Positions 47,207-56,901 are shown, numbered from the stretch's first letter. The stretch is DNA of 64,000 nt from CAMDPA01 sp963825625 (GCA_963825625.1 CAWGUF010000023.1:365180-429179), one strand, 5' to 3'. The notes: generated from the letters alone by a model not told the origin. Translations and numbers: made by a program.

Positions 47207-47611
47207 TCAAGATTGCTCAAGCTCGACCAGCGTACCGCAGAAGTCCTTCGGGTGCAGGAACAGCACCGGCTTGCCGTGCGCCCCAATTCTCGGCTCGCCA
47301 TCTCCCAGCACGCGGGCACCCTGCTGGCGCAACCGATCTCTTGCCAAGATGATGTCGTCGACCTCGTAACACACATGATGGATGCCGCCATCTTGATTTC
47401 GCTCCAGGAACCTGGCGATCGGCGATGACGCATCAATCGGCTGCAAGAGCTCGATCTTCGTGTTGGGCAACGTCACGAATACCACCGTGACGCCGTGCTC
47501 GGGCAGTCGCTGGGGCTGTGACACGTCCGCGCCGAGGACATCGCGGTAAACAGCGCTCGCGGCAGTGAGATCCCGTACCGCGATGGCGACATGATTCAAG
47601 CGACCCAACAT
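47207..47611 (-). CDS. mce: Methylmalonyl-CoA epimerase
   Basis: 134 aa, VOC superfamily. LNHVAIAVRDL and GGIHHVCYEVDD hold metal-binding His residues, LVELEQ at the end the metal Glu. It interconverts (R)- and (S)-methylmalonyl-CoA in propionate breakdown. The mutase genes are not in the window. Confidence 0.93.
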   Translation of the reverse strand: MLGRLNHVAIAVRDLTAASAVYRDVLGADVSQPQRLPEHGVTVVFVTLPNTKIELLQPIDASSPIARFLERNQDGGIHHVCYEVDDIILARDRLRQQGARVLGDGEPRIGAHGKPVLFLHPKDFCGTLVELEQS

Positions 47612-47706
47612 GATTTCAGCCTCTCTCGTTCGGCGCGAGCCGGCGGTCTCGCTGTCCCGTTCCCGGTCTGCGCGTCAGCCAGGTCGCAACACGAGCTGTT
47701 GCCATC

Positions 47707-49230
47707 CTATCTTTTGTCAGGGCGCAGGTCCCGCAGGCGGCTCCTGACCTCGGCCATTGCCATGCGCGTTCGCCGCACCGCCAGTCCTGTGCGCTGGCGG
47801 ATGCGTGCCCGGCGCATCAGCTTGGATGCGCGCGACGCCACACTGATGCCGGCGCCGGCCAGGTTGCGCAGCGGAGCAGTGATGCGACCGTCATGCGCTG
47901 CCGCCTTCACATCCGCAAGGCGCTCGTACTGCATCGCTCCGAGGCCCTTCGCAACGGCCATCATGCGCGCGCCCAGGTCATTCGGCGCCCCTTCCATCGC
48001 CAGCGTCATCTGATGCCGGCGCGCCATCGTCGACAACCAGGGCAATACACAAATCAGCGTCGCGGCAAGGAACGCCAGCCGTAGCCCGATGATGTCCGCC
48101 GCAGCGCCGATGACCAGGGCTCCCAGGAACGGCGCGCCGCGATAAATCATCGAATACAACGACATGACCCGGGCACGGAGCGCGGGATCGACGGCCGATT
48201 GGACGACCGCCTGGGTGGCCGTCGTCATCAGCGTCAACGATCCACCCCACAGCGTGCCAACCACAATCGCCAGCCACAGGCTGGGTGAGGCAATGAAGGC
48301 GAGCGTGGCGAGCATGTTGACGAGGAAGGCGAGCAGAAAGATCAGCGTGAGACCGCTGGTGCGTCCATACATCGCCACGCCGGTTGCCGAGATCATCGCG
48401 CCAACGCCCATGCCGGCGGTCAGCCAGCCCAACCCGGCCGCACCGGAGGCAAACACCTGGTCGGCGAAGCCGGGCAGCAGATCCTGCAGCGGGCGGATCC
48501 AGATCGAGCCGATCGTCAACAGAAGAAACACTGGGCCCATACCAGGGTGGCTGGCAACATAGGAAACGCCTTCCTTGATCTCCTTCAGCATTCCTTCGAT
48601 GCCGCGATGGACCCTGCTTTTGCGCTCTGGTGGTGCGAGATCCATGGCATAGAGGCCAGCCAGATAGCTGGTGGTGCCGATGGCATTGGCCAGGAAGGTG
48701 ATGCCGACGCCGAAAAACGGGATCAGCGAGCCAGCCAGGGCCGGGCCAACGAAGCGCGCGGCGTTGAAGATTGCGGAGTCGCAGGCAAGCGCTGTGGGAA
48801 TTTCGGACTTGGGCACGGTGATCGGAACGATCGCGTGGCGTGCTACGGCATTGAACGGATGCAGGCAGCCCTGTGCTGCCACCAGCGCCAGCAACAACCA
48901 GATATTCATCAGCCCGGTGAACGTGAACACTGCCAGCAGAGCGCTCAACGCCAGCGTCAGCCACTGCGTGATCTTCTGCACCGTGACCGGGTTCGCGCGA
49001 TCGACGAATGCTCCGACAAACGGTGCCAGCACAATCATCGGGGCATAGTCCGCCGCGACGACCAAGCCGACCCACGCATTGGACCCCGTCAGCTCCCACG
49101 CGAGCCAGAGCAGGCCCATGCGCTGCATCCAGATCGTGACGAGGTTCGGGGTCATGCCGCCCATGAACCACGCGTAGTTGCGGTGAGACCAAACGCTCAC
49201 CAACGGCTGCATAGCTCTGGGCACCGACAT
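47707..49230 (-). CDS. MFS exporter, EntS/MFS_3-like
   Basis: 507 aa from ATG 49230 (GGAG 6 nt upstream; a GTG at 49242 would add 4 residues). About 12 TM helices: WFMGGMTPNLVTIWMQRMGLLWLAWELTGS, YAPMIVLAPFVGAFVDRANPVTV and GAMISATGVAMYGRTSGL fit the MFS_3 / enterobactin-exporter class. The C-terminal 70 or so residues are a basic cytoplasmic tail (LMRRARIRQRTGLAVRRTRMAM...), longer than usual. Substrate unknown. Confidence 0.85.
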   Translation of the reverse strand: MSVPRAMQPLVSVWSHRNYAWFMGGMTPNLVTIWMQRMGLLWLAWELTGSNAWVGLVVAADYAPMIVLAPFVGAFVDRANPVTVQKITQWLTLALSALLAVFTFTGLMNIWLLLALVAAQGCLHPFNAVARHAIVPITVPKSEIPTALACDSAIFNAARFVGPALAGSLIPFFGVGITFLANAIGTTSYLAGLYAMDLAPPERKSRVHRGIEGMLKEIKEGVSYVASHPGMGPVFLLLTIGSIWIRPLQDLLPGFADQVFASGAAGLGWLTAGMGVGAMISATGVAMYGRTSGLTLIFLLAFLVNMLATLAFIASPSLWLAIVVGTLWGGSLTLMTTATQAVVQSAVDPALRARVMSLYSMIYRGAPFLGALVIGAAADIIGLRLAFLAATLICVLPWLSTMARRHQMTLAMEGAPNDLGARMMAVAKGLGAMQYERLADVKAAAHDGRITAPLRNLAGAGISVASRASKLMRRARIRQRTGLAVRRTRMAMAEVRSRLRDLRPDKR

Positions 49231-49305
49231 GGACGTCTCCACCGGGGGAGGCCGAACGACGAGGTCGGGCGCATGAGCCCAACTCCGCTGCGAAGAACCG
49301 CAATT

Positions 49306-49866
49306 TCACGCAGTATAGCGAGCGAAAACCACCTGGGTATCCCCCCAGGTGCGGCGGTCCACTTGTGTGAGGCCCGGCGGCAAAGCGACCGCTGCGCCGG
49401 ACTGCTCCTCCAGCACGACGATAGCGCCCTCGGCAAGCCAGCCGCCACCGGTGGCGCTCGCCAGCGCCAGCTCTCCAAGTCCCTTGCCGTAAGGTGGATC
49501 GCAGAACACCAGGCCGAACGTATCGTGGCGCCCGGCGGGGCCGAGGTCGGTGGCGTTGCGGCGGAAGATCCGGGTGACGCCGGTCAGGCCAAAGGCTTCT
49601 ATGTTGGTACGGATGAGGCCACGCGCCTCGACGTCATCGTCGACGAACAGGCAGTAGGCGGCGCCGCGCGACAACGCCTCCAGCCCGAGCGCACCGGTCC
49701 CGGCGCACAGGTCCAGCACGCGTTGGCCTTCGAGCTCGAAACCTTCGATGCCGTGCGCAAGGATATTGAAGACGGCCTCGCGCACGCGGTCGGAGGTGGG
49801 CCGCAGCCCCTCGTGCCGGGGTGTGGCGATGCTGCGGCCGCGCAGCGTTCCGCCGACAATCCTCAT
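49306..49866 (-). CDS. rsmD: 16S rRNA (guanine966-N2)-methyltransferase
   Basis: 186 aa. MRIVGGTLRGRSI start, SAM motif I LDLCAGTGALGLEALSRGA (51-69) and the catalytic DPPY (Asp123) are RsmD hallmarks. Its ATG overlaps the rluB stop by 4 bp, the usual pairing in alphaproteobacteria. Confidence 0.95.
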   Translation of the reverse strand: MRIVGGTLRGRSIATPRHEGLRPTSDRVREAVFNILAHGIEGFELEGQRVLDLCAGTGALGLEALSRGAAYCLFVDDDVEARGLIRTNIEAFGLTGVTRIFRRNATDLGPAGRHDTFGLVFCDPPYGKGLGELALASATGGGWLAEGAIVVLEEQSGAAVALPPGLTQVDRRTWGDTQVVFARYTA

Positions 49867-51152
49867 GTTGGCTTGTCTCCGCCGCGGGCAGGCCGGGTCC
49901 CGCTGGGCGAACGGCGATCTGTCGTGCTGGTTTCCCGCTGCGGATCGTCGTCATCCTCGGTGACGACACCAAGCTCACGCCCGATACGCGGGCCGAGCTG
50001 ATCGGCCAGCGTGCGGCGACGCACCTGCTCCGCCTTGCCCGGCGCCAGGTCGAGCAGCTGGAACGGCCCGAACGAGACCCGGATCAGGCGGCCGACCTCC
50101 AGCCCCAGGTATTGCATGATTTTCCTGATCTCGCGGTTCTTGCCTTCGCGCAGTCCCACCGTGAGCCAGATATTGGCGCCGTGCTCGCTGTCCAGCGTAG
50201 CTTCGATCGGCCCATAGCTGACGCCCTCGATGGTGACGCCGTCCTTCAGCGCGTCGAGGTCAGCCTGCCGGATCCGGCCGCGGGCACGGACGCGGTAGCG
50301 CCTCAGCCAGCCGGTCGCCGGCAACTCGAGATAGCGCGCCAGGGCGCCGTCCGTGGTGAGCAGCAGCAGACCCTCTGTATTGAAATCGAGACGGCCGATA
50401 GAGATGACCCGCGGCAGGTCCGCCGGCAGATTGTCGAACACGGTCGGCCGCCCCTCGGGATCGCGGTGGGTCGTCACGAGACCGCGCGGCTTGTGATAGC
50501 GCCATAGCCGAACCGGCTCGGCCTGCGGCAGAGGCGAGCCGTCGACCTCGATACGGTCGCGCGGGGAGACCTGCACGCCGGGTGTTCGCAATGTTCGGCC
50601 GTTGACCGAGACCCGGCCTTCCGCAATCCAGCGCTCGGCCTCCCGGCGCGAGCACAGGCCGGCGCGCGCGATGGCCTTGGCTATCCGCATCGGTTCTGCA
50701 GGGGCGCCGCCGTGCTCTCCGTCGCGCGAGCGCGGGCTGCCTGCCTCGCGCTTCTTGTCGGGACGCGGCCTCGCCGGCTTCGGCACCACCGGGCGCTGCC
50801 GGCTGTTGGAGCCAGGCCGCGGGGTGCGGACGTCTGCACTCTGCGATGGCCGCTTCGCGGGAGCGGCCGGCCGGCGGCCGGTAGGGCTCGTTTTGGCCGG
50901 GCGGCCCTCGCGATCGGGCGACTGGCGCGAGCCGGCAGTTTTGGAGCGGGCGGCAGCATTGGCTGCTGCCTTCGCCCGACGCGCTTGTTTGCCTTCCCGG
51001 GCGGCGGCAGTCGCCTTGGCTGCCTCTTTCGCATCGACCCGCGTGCCGAAGAAACCGCTGCGTGGCCCCCTGAACGCAGGCTTGCCGCCGCGATGCATGG
51101 GACCGGCGGAGGGACTCCTACCTGGGCGTTGACCTTTGCCTTGCTTGCGCAT
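49863..51152 (-). CDS. rluB: 23S rRNA pseudouridine synthase (RluB-like) with basic N-terminal region
   Basis: 429 aa from MRKQGKGQRPG at 51152. Residues 1-150 are low-complexity, Arg/Ala/Pro/Lys-rich. The S4 domain follows (MRIAKAIARAGLCSRREAERWIAEGRVSVNGR), then the synthase domain with the catalytic Asp in GRLDFNTEGLLLLTTDG and REGKNREIRKI. RluB acts on U2605 of 23S rRNA; RluE/RluF-type specificity cannot be excluded. Divergent from tadA with 41 bp between starts. Confidence 0.92.
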   Translation of the reverse strand: MRKQGKGQRPGRSPSAGPMHRGGKPAFRGPRSGFFGTRVDAKEAAKATAAAREGKQARRAKAAANAAARSKTAGSRQSPDREGRPAKTSPTGRRPAAPAKRPSQSADVRTPRPGSNSRQRPVVPKPARPRPDKKREAGSPRSRDGEHGGAPAEPMRIAKAIARAGLCSRREAERWIAEGRVSVNGRTLRTPGVQVSPRDRIEVDGSPLPQAEPVRLWRYHKPRGLVTTHRDPEGRPTVFDNLPADLPRVISIGRLDFNTEGLLLLTTDGALARYLELPATGWLRRYRVRARGRIRQADLDALKDGVTIEGVSYGPIEATLDSEHGANIWLTVGLREGKNREIRKIMQYLGLEVGRLIRVSFGPFQLLDLAPGKAEQVRRRTLADQLGPRIGRELGVVTEDDDDPQRETSTTDRRSPSGTRPARGGDKPT

Positions 51153-51193
51153 GAGAGTGTTTGCCGTCTCGCGATCGATCCGAAAGGGGCTAT

Positions 51194-51679
51194 ATGACAC
51201 CGCCTGCAGCAAACCGCCACTCAACCCTGCTCCCTGCCGAGCGCATGGCACTGGCGCTGGCGGAGGCGCGCAAGGCGGCGGCACTGGACGAGGTGCCTGT
51301 CGGCGCCATCATCGTAGCGGCGGACGGCACACTGCTGGCAGCGGCAGGGAACCGGACACGCGCCGACAGCGATCCCACCGCACACGCCGAAGTCCTGGCC
51401 ATTCGCCAAGCGTGCAATGCGGTGGGCAGCGAGCGTCTGATCGGCGCCGACTTGTATGTGACGCTCGAGCCATGCCCGATGTGTGCGGCAGCCATCTCGC
51501 TCGCACGCATCCGCAGGCTCTATTATGGTGCCCCCGATCCCAAGGGTGGAGGCATCGAGCAGGGACCGCGCATCTTCTCTCATCCCACCTGCCATCACAG
51601 GCCTGACGTCTATGCCGGCATCGCCGAGACCGAATGTGCAGCCCTGCTTCGGCAGTTTTTCGCTACAAAACGCGACTGA
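51194..51679 (+). CDS. tadA: tRNA-specific adenosine deaminase
   Basis: 161 aa from ATG 51194 with a GGGG site upstream. Zinc/catalytic residues are His64-Ala-Glu66 (TAHAEV) and Cys94-x2-Cys97 (PCPMC). It converts A34 to inosine in tRNA-Arg(ACG), an essential step for reading CGN codons. It faces rluB. Confidence 0.95.
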   Translation: MTPPAANRHSTLLPAERMALALAEARKAAALDEVPVGAIIVAADGTLLAAAGNRTRADSDPTAHAEVLAIRQACNAVGSERLIGADLYVTLEPCPMCAAAISLARIRRLYYGAPDPKGGGIEQGPRIFSHPTCHHRPDVYAGIAETECAALLRQFFATKRD

Positions 51680-51699
51680 ACGCGACACGGAGGAAACGC

Positions 51700-52689
51700 A
51701 TGCAAGGTAAAATCGCACTCGAGGAGCACTTCGCGTTCCCCGATACGCTGCTGGATTCAAAGATCTTCGTCTCGGAAAGGCTATGGCCGACGATGGAGCA
51801 CCGGCTGATCGACATTCACGGCGAACGACTGGACGAGATGGACAAGTCTGGTCTGGAGATGATGCTGCTGTCGCTCAATGCACCGGCGGTCCAGGCCATC
51901 ACGGATACGACGAAGGCGAGTGACGTCGCCCGCCGTTCGAACGATCACCTCGCGGCGGAGGTGGCCAAGAACCCGAAGCGCTTCCAGGGCCTGGCGGCGC
52001 TCGCCATGCAGGACCCGGAGGGAGCAGCGCGGGAGCTGGAGCGCTGCGTCAAGGAGCTGGGATTCCGTGGCGCACTCGTCAACGGCTTCTCGCAATCGGC
52101 GGGTACGGATGCTCTGCTCTACTACGACCTGCCGCAATACCGGCCATTCTGGGCGACGCTGGAAGCGCTGGACGTCCCATTCTATCTGCATCCGCGCAAT
52201 CCGTTGCCGCAAGACGCACGGATCTACGACGGTCATCCCTGGCTGATGGGGCCGACCTGGGCGTTCGGGCAGGAGACCGCCGTGCACGCGCTGCGGCTGA
52301 TGTGCTCAGGCCTGTTCGACGCCCACCCGCGGATCCAGATCGTGATCGGGCACATGGGCGAGGGCCTGCCGTTCAACATCTGGCGCTGCGACAACCGGAA
52401 CAAGTGGATGGGCGAGCCGCCGAAGTATCCGGCGAAGCGGCTGCTCGGCGATTATTTTCGCGAAAATTTCTACATCACCGTGTCGGGCAACTTCTCGAAC
52501 AGCGCGCTCATCTGCTCACTGCTGGAGTTGGGAGCTGATCGAATCCTGTTCTCGACCGATTGGCCGTTCGAGGCCATCGACCAGGGCTGTCAGTGGTTCG
52601 ACGAGGCGCCGATCAGCGAAGCAGACCGCCGCAAGATCGGACGAACGAACTCGGTCGAGTTGTTCCGGCTGCAGGACGTGCTGGGATAG
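51700..52689 (+). CDS. Gamma-resorcylate (2,6-dihydroxybenzoate) decarboxylase-like amidohydrolase
   Basis: 329 aa from ATG 51700 (GGAGG site). It starts MQGKIALEEHFAFPDTLLDS and contains LSLNAPAVQAI, GALVNGFSQ, DLPQYRPFW and FYLHPRNPLPQDARIYDGHPW. The metal and catalytic residues Glu8, His10, His164, His218 and Asp287 fall at the positions I recall for the Rhizobium zinc-type gamma-resorcylate decarboxylase, so this family assignment is strong; the exact benzoate substrate is inferred. It lies 20 bp after tadA and upstream of an MFS carrier. Confidence 0.88.
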   Translation: MQGKIALEEHFAFPDTLLDSKIFVSERLWPTMEHRLIDIHGERLDEMDKSGLEMMLLSLNAPAVQAITDTTKASDVARRSNDHLAAEVAKNPKRFQGLAALAMQDPEGAARELERCVKELGFRGALVNGFSQSAGTDALLYYDLPQYRPFWATLEALDVPFYLHPRNPLPQDARIYDGHPWLMGPTWAFGQETAVHALRLMCSGLFDAHPRIQIVIGHMGEGLPFNIWRCDNRNKWMGEPPKYPAKRLLGDYFRENFYITVSGNFSNSALICSLLELGADRILFSTDWPFEAIDQGCQWFDEAPISEADRRKIGRTNSVELFRLQDVLG

Positions 52690-52820
52690 CGATAGGAGAG
52701 TGGAGGCGGGGACAGTTGCATCGCGCCTGCATTCCGCTTCTCTTGCCGAGACAAAGCTGATTATGTGGTGCGCCTGCTGGCGGCCGCCCCGTCCGCTCAC
52801 CCGCCTTCCGGACCCCAACC

Positions 52821-54032
52821 ATGCAAAACGACAAGTTCGGATCGACGGCCGGCATCCTGATGCTGGCGACGGGCTTCCTGATCCTGTTTCTCGGCGGCGG
52901 GTCGCGATTCGCGGCGTCGGTGACGCTGCGGGACATGACGGCGGAGTTCGAGATGGGCCGGATGATGCCCAGCCTTATCGTCGGGGTGTATTACGTGGTG
53001 ATGGCGACCTCGATGTTCATTGCCGGGCGGCTGATGGACAGAACCGATGCCCGGCTGGTGCTGGCATTCGGCCTCGTGGTCGCCGGCATCGGCATCGGTC
53101 TGGTCGGCTTTGCCACTGCTGCCTGGCAGGCGCTCATCCTGTTCGGCATCGTGTTCGGCCTGGGGAACGGAATTGCATCCGTCGCGCCGGTCACGGTGCT
53201 TGTCACGCGCTGGTTTCCGACGAAAGCGGGGCTCGCCAACAGCATCGTCGTATCGGGCATGAGCGTCGGCCAGCTGATGATGGTGGCCGGGATGGCCGCG
53301 GTCCTGATCGCGGTCGGCTGGCGTTCGGTCTACATCTGGGTCGGTGTCGCCCACCTGCTGCTGCTTCCGCTGGTGTTCGCCCTGCCGCGCGGCACCCCCA
53401 ACAGCGGTTCGGCCGCTGCCGGCCAGGGTGGTCCGGCAAACCGAGGCACGGGAATGACTTTGGGCGAGGCTGCACGCACGCGCAGCTTCTGGTACCTGCT
53501 GGGCAGCTACGCGACATGCGGCTTTGCGGATTTCTTCGTGTCGACGCACATCGTGGCGTTCGCGCAGGATCGAGGGTTGGACACGCTGCTTGCCGGCAAC
53601 CTGCTGGGGCTGATGGGACTGACCGCCCTGGCCGGGGTGTTCTGGGCGGGCTGGTGGAGCGATAAAACCGGACCCTATGATCCGATGCTGGCCTGCTTCA
53701 TCGTCAGGCTGGCGGCCATCCTGCTGATCCTGGTAGACCAGTCCACGATCTCGGTCATAGCGTTCGCGCTGATGTTCGGCATCACCTTCCTGATGACCGC
53801 GCCGCTGACCGCCATTATCGCGCGCAACGCCTTTGGCGGCGCCAATGTCGGTGCCATCAGCGGCCTCATCCTGATGATCCACCACATGGCGGGCGGCGTG
53901 GGTGCGCTGATCGGCGGCATGCTATTCGACTGGCGCGGAAACTACGACAGCACGTATTGGGTGATGCTGGTTGCAACCGCAATATCCGCGGCATTGTCGC
54001 AGGCGCTGCGGCGCGAGCCCGTTCCGCGCTGA
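52821..54032 (+). CDS. MFS transporter (oxalate/formate-antiporter-like or aromatic acid carrier)
   Basis: 403 aa, about 12 TM helices. FLGGGSRFAASVTLRDMTAEFEM in TM1, GLGNGIASVAPVTVLVTRWFPTKAGLANSIVVSGMSVGQLMM in TM4-5 and WSDKTGPYDPML at the loop after TM8 fit monocarboxylate-type MFS carriers. Between the decarboxylase gene and the aldolase-type gene, it may import the aromatic substrate; that is inference. Confidence 0.85.
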   Translation: MQNDKFGSTAGILMLATGFLILFLGGGSRFAASVTLRDMTAEFEMGRMMPSLIVGVYYVVMATSMFIAGRLMDRTDARLVLAFGLVVAGIGIGLVGFATAAWQALILFGIVFGLGNGIASVAPVTVLVTRWFPTKAGLANSIVVSGMSVGQLMMVAGMAAVLIAVGWRSVYIWVGVAHLLLLPLVFALPRGTPNSGSAAAGQGGPANRGTGMTLGEAARTRSFWYLLGSYATCGFADFFVSTHIVAFAQDRGLDTLLAGNLLGLMGLTALAGVFWAGWWSDKTGPYDPMLACFIVRLAAILLILVDQSTISVIAFALMFGITFLMTAPLTAIIARNAFGGANVGAISGLILMIHHMAGGVGALIGGMLFDWRGNYDSTYWVMLVATAISAALSQALRREPVPR

Positions 54033-54064
54033 AGCCGTGCAAGCACGATACAAAGGAGGAAACA

Positions 54065-54769
54065 ATGACCCCGACCGAAGCCAAGCAGAAACTGATCGAT
54101 GCCGGTCTGATCCTGGAGCGTGAAGGCCATCACGACATGACGCGGGGTCATATCTCGGTGCGTGTCCCGGGCAAGCCGGAGCTGTTCTACATGAAGCCGC
54201 ACAGCCACGGCTTCGACGAGATGACGATGGACAACATCGTGACCTGCAATCTCGATGGCGAGAAACTCGAGGGCAGCGGGCCACGCCACAGCGAGGTGTT
54301 CATCCATTCCGAGATCCTCAGAGCGCGGCCCGACCTCAACTCCGTGATCCACTCGCATCCGGATCATGCCGTCGCGGTGTCCGCCACGGGCAGGCCGATC
54401 CGTGCCTGGAGCCAGCCGTCCGTGCTGTTCGTGAACGAGACGGGCACTTACACCGACACGATCGATCTCATCCGGCGCAAAGACCAGGGCGAGGGCGTCG
54501 CCCGCGCGCTCGGGCCGCACAAAGTCTGTATGATGAAGAACCACGGCGTTGCCGTTGCCGGAACCTCGATCGAAGACTGCGTCGTCACCGCAATCATGCT
54601 GGAGAACGCCTGCCGCATCCAGATCCTGGTGGAGTCGGCCGGCGATCCCGCGCCAGAATTCCCGCCCGAGGACCTGCAGCTGCTCAAGGACAAGCTCGGT
54701 CGGCACGAACAGATGGTGGTGAACTTCGAGTATCTGCGGCGCAAGGCCAAAGGCCAGCTCATTCGCTGA
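54065..54769 (+). CDS. Class II aldolase/adducin family protein
   Basis: 234 aa from ATG 54065 behind AAAGGAGG. Zinc-site motifs: VIHSHPDHAVAVS (His-x-His) and MKNHGVAVAG (His), with the catalytic Glu probably in RHSEVFIHSE. The family contains fuculose-phosphate aldolases and also aromatic acid decarboxylases/HpcH-type enzymes, so in this aromatic context a non-sugar role is possible. 32 bp after the MFS gene. Confidence 0.86.
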   Translation: MTPTEAKQKLIDAGLILEREGHHDMTRGHISVRVPGKPELFYMKPHSHGFDEMTMDNIVTCNLDGEKLEGSGPRHSEVFIHSEILRARPDLNSVIHSHPDHAVAVSATGRPIRAWSQPSVLFVNETGTYTDTIDLIRRKDQGEGVARALGPHKVCMMKNHGVAVAGTSIEDCVVTAIMLENACRIQILVESAGDPAPEFPPEDLQLLKDKLGRHEQMVVNFEYLRRKAKGQLIR

Positions 54770-54843
54770 ACCAGCGTCGCTCGCCTTCGTCCCAGCCTCG
54801 GCTACGCCCGCGCACGACGGCATGAAACGAGACTGCGCCGAAC

Positions 54844-54875
54844 AAAAAAAACGGCGCCTCCCTTGCGGGAGGCGC
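54844..54875 (-). terminator. Rho-independent terminator of the NYN gene
   Basis: On the minus strand a perfect 9-bp stem GCGCCTCCC-GCAA-GGGAGGCGC is followed by CG and eight T. It lies 31 bp beyond the NYN-protein stop. It is the clearest intrinsic terminator in the window. Confidence 0.9.
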
Positions 54876-54905
54876 AACAGTGAGGGCACATCCGTTCTGT
54901 TTCGC

Positions 54906-56693
54906 TCAGCCGCGAAGCCGCGTGCGGAGAATCTTCGGAAACTCCTCTGACGGGGCATCTTCCGTGGTCGGCTCGCGGCCGGTGTCGGTCTCCCAGCTCG
55001 TGCCCGCCGCGGCCGCGCTCTGGGCTCGTGAGGTTTGTGGCGGCAGACCCTGATTGCCGCCCGCAAACCAAGCCTCGATCAAGTCGAGCTCTTCGCTGGA
55101 GAGGCTGAGCCCCTGGCTGCGGCAGCGCGCGACCACGAAATTGCGGAAACGGCCGGCGAAGAGATTCGCCGAGGCCCCCTGCTCGAACCAGGGATCGGCC
55201 TCGCTCACCACCTCCATGATGAACTTCACGTCGTCGCGCTTGAGTGAGATGCCCAACTCCTCCGCCCGCGCGGTTATGTTGCTCAGCGTCTGCGAGCCCT
55301 GCAGCCCGTTTTCATTGATCTCGTTGGCAATGATCTCGAACAGAGCGCGATACTCGGGCGGCGACAGTGGCGGCGCCTGACAGGCGTCATGGATGCGCGC
55401 GATGGATTGCTGGATCGCGGTCGCTGACTCGCTCTGTTGCCGCGACTGCGGCACGCTGGCGGCAATCGGCGTCTGCGGAGCAGGAACCGGTATCCCTGAG
55501 CCAACGCTCGCGGACTGCGGCTGGCTGTGAGACAGCTCCTGCGATGGAGCCTGCCGAGGCGGCGCATTCTGAGACAAGCCAGCGGCTGCGCGCAGCGTCG
55601 CCGACATCGTCGCTGGAGGTGCCTCCTGCCTGGTCCGGCTCAGTGGACCAAGAGGTAGACCTGCAGATGCCCCGGTCTCGGAGCCCTCTGCGGTGCGCTC
55701 CAGTGCTGGCGGCACCTTCGGGGGCTCGCGTGACTCCAGCTGGCGGGGCTGCGGCGCACGGCCAATGCTGCGGCTAGCCTCGTAGGCCAGGTATGGCGGC
55801 TCGCCCGTAAGCCGGATGTCGTCAGGCAAACCGCGGCGCAGTAACTCGAGGAAACTGCCCGCTCCCGCCCAAGACGTGCCGACCGTGCGGTCGTGGCCCA
55901 GCGCACGGGTCGTGCGCTCGGCCAGCGCTTCGAGAGGCACCGGGCCGCCAGCTCCTCGCACCGATGTGACGACAGTAGCGATGATTTCGGCGCGGATCCG
56001 CTCGACCGAAGGGCGCTCCTCGCTGGCAGCCGGACGGTCAGTGGACAGCTTGTTGGCAGGCTTGGTGGCAATCGATATCTCGGGTGCGGCGCTATCGGCC
56101 AGCTGGGATGGCTCGAGGATCGCGCTCAGCAGATGGCTTTCCTTGATCTCGGCGTCCGCGATGGCCCGGTAGGGCGCGGCCGTGTAATCATTGGAGAAGA
56201 TCACCGTGTGCCGGGCATGAGCGCGCAGGCGATGCAAGACCGGGGTGAAGTCGGCATCGCCCGACAGGATGATGAACTCCTCAAAACGGGTGTCGTGGGT
56301 GAGAAAGTCACGCACGTCCATCACCATCTTGATGTCGGACGAGTTCTTCAGCTGGGCGGTGAGCGGTGGGCAATCGATGATCTCGAAACCGGCGCGCAGG
56401 AAGTGGTGGCGCACGAACGGGAACGAGTTCATGTCGGTCGAATTGTCGTGGCTATTGCGCCGCGGCACCGGATTGCCGTAGCAGCGATTGAGCACTATTC
56501 GGCGCGGACGTTCGATCACCGGAGCGTTGGTCGGCGTGAGCATACGCCCGCTCTCGATCTCCTTGATCCACAAAGCAGCGTCCTTGGCGAAACGCTTGGC
56601 CGCCTCCTCGCTCCGCTTCTTCAGCGAGAGGTATATGTTGTCGTAGTCGACAAACACTGCGGTAAGAATAGGATCGGACGACACCTGCGCCAT
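54906..56693 (-). CDS. NYN-domain protein with LOTUS-like region
   Basis: 595 aa. The N-terminal NYN/LabA domain (residues 8-210) has the PIN-like acidic residues in FVDYDN, DIKMVMDVRDF and ILSGDADF, typical of metal-dependent ribonucleases. Residues about 238-315 (RIRAEIIATVVTSVRGAGGPVPLEALAERTTRAL...) resemble an OST-HTH/LOTUS RNA-binding domain. A Pro/Gln/Ser-rich linker (315-430) leads to a helical C-terminal domain. Function unknown; probably an RNA-processing enzyme. Monocistronic with a strong terminator. Confidence 0.85.
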   Translation of the reverse strand: MAQVSSDPILTAVFVDYDNIYLSLKKRSEEAAKRFAKDAALWIKEIESGRMLTPTNAPVIERPRRIVLNRCYGNPVPRRNSHDNSTDMNSFPFVRHHFLRAGFEIIDCPPLTAQLKNSSDIKMVMDVRDFLTHDTRFEEFIILSGDADFTPVLHRLRAHARHTVIFSNDYTAAPYRAIADAEIKESHLLSAILEPSQLADSAAPEISIATKPANKLSTDRPAASEERPSVERIRAEIIATVVTSVRGAGGPVPLEALAERTTRALGHDRTVGTSWAGAGSFLELLRRGLPDDIRLTGEPPYLAYEASRSIGRAPQPRQLESREPPKVPPALERTAEGSETGASAGLPLGPLSRTRQEAPPATMSATLRAAAGLSQNAPPRQAPSQELSHSQPQSASVGSGIPVPAPQTPIAASVPQSRQQSESATAIQQSIARIHDACQAPPLSPPEYRALFEIIANEINENGLQGSQTLSNITARAEELGISLKRDDVKFIMEVVSEADPWFEQGASANLFAGRFRNFVVARCRSQGLSLSSEELDLIEAWFAGGNQGLPPQTSRAQSAAAAGTSWETDTGREPTTEDAPSEEFPKILRTRLRG

Positions 56694-56901
56694 GTGGACT
56701 GCCCCCGCTCTTTACTGATGTTATTCGCGTTGGTGGCACTGTTTCCGAGTCGCACACGCCCCGCAAGCGGAGGTCGGGGCACAGCGGGCAAAATCCTCAA
56801 CAAATCTTTCTATTTCAATTCAATAACAACTGTGGAGACATTACGGCGGGGCATTGGACTGCCGGTGGGGACGCCGCCAGCGTTGCCCAGGATGGGCACT
56901 G

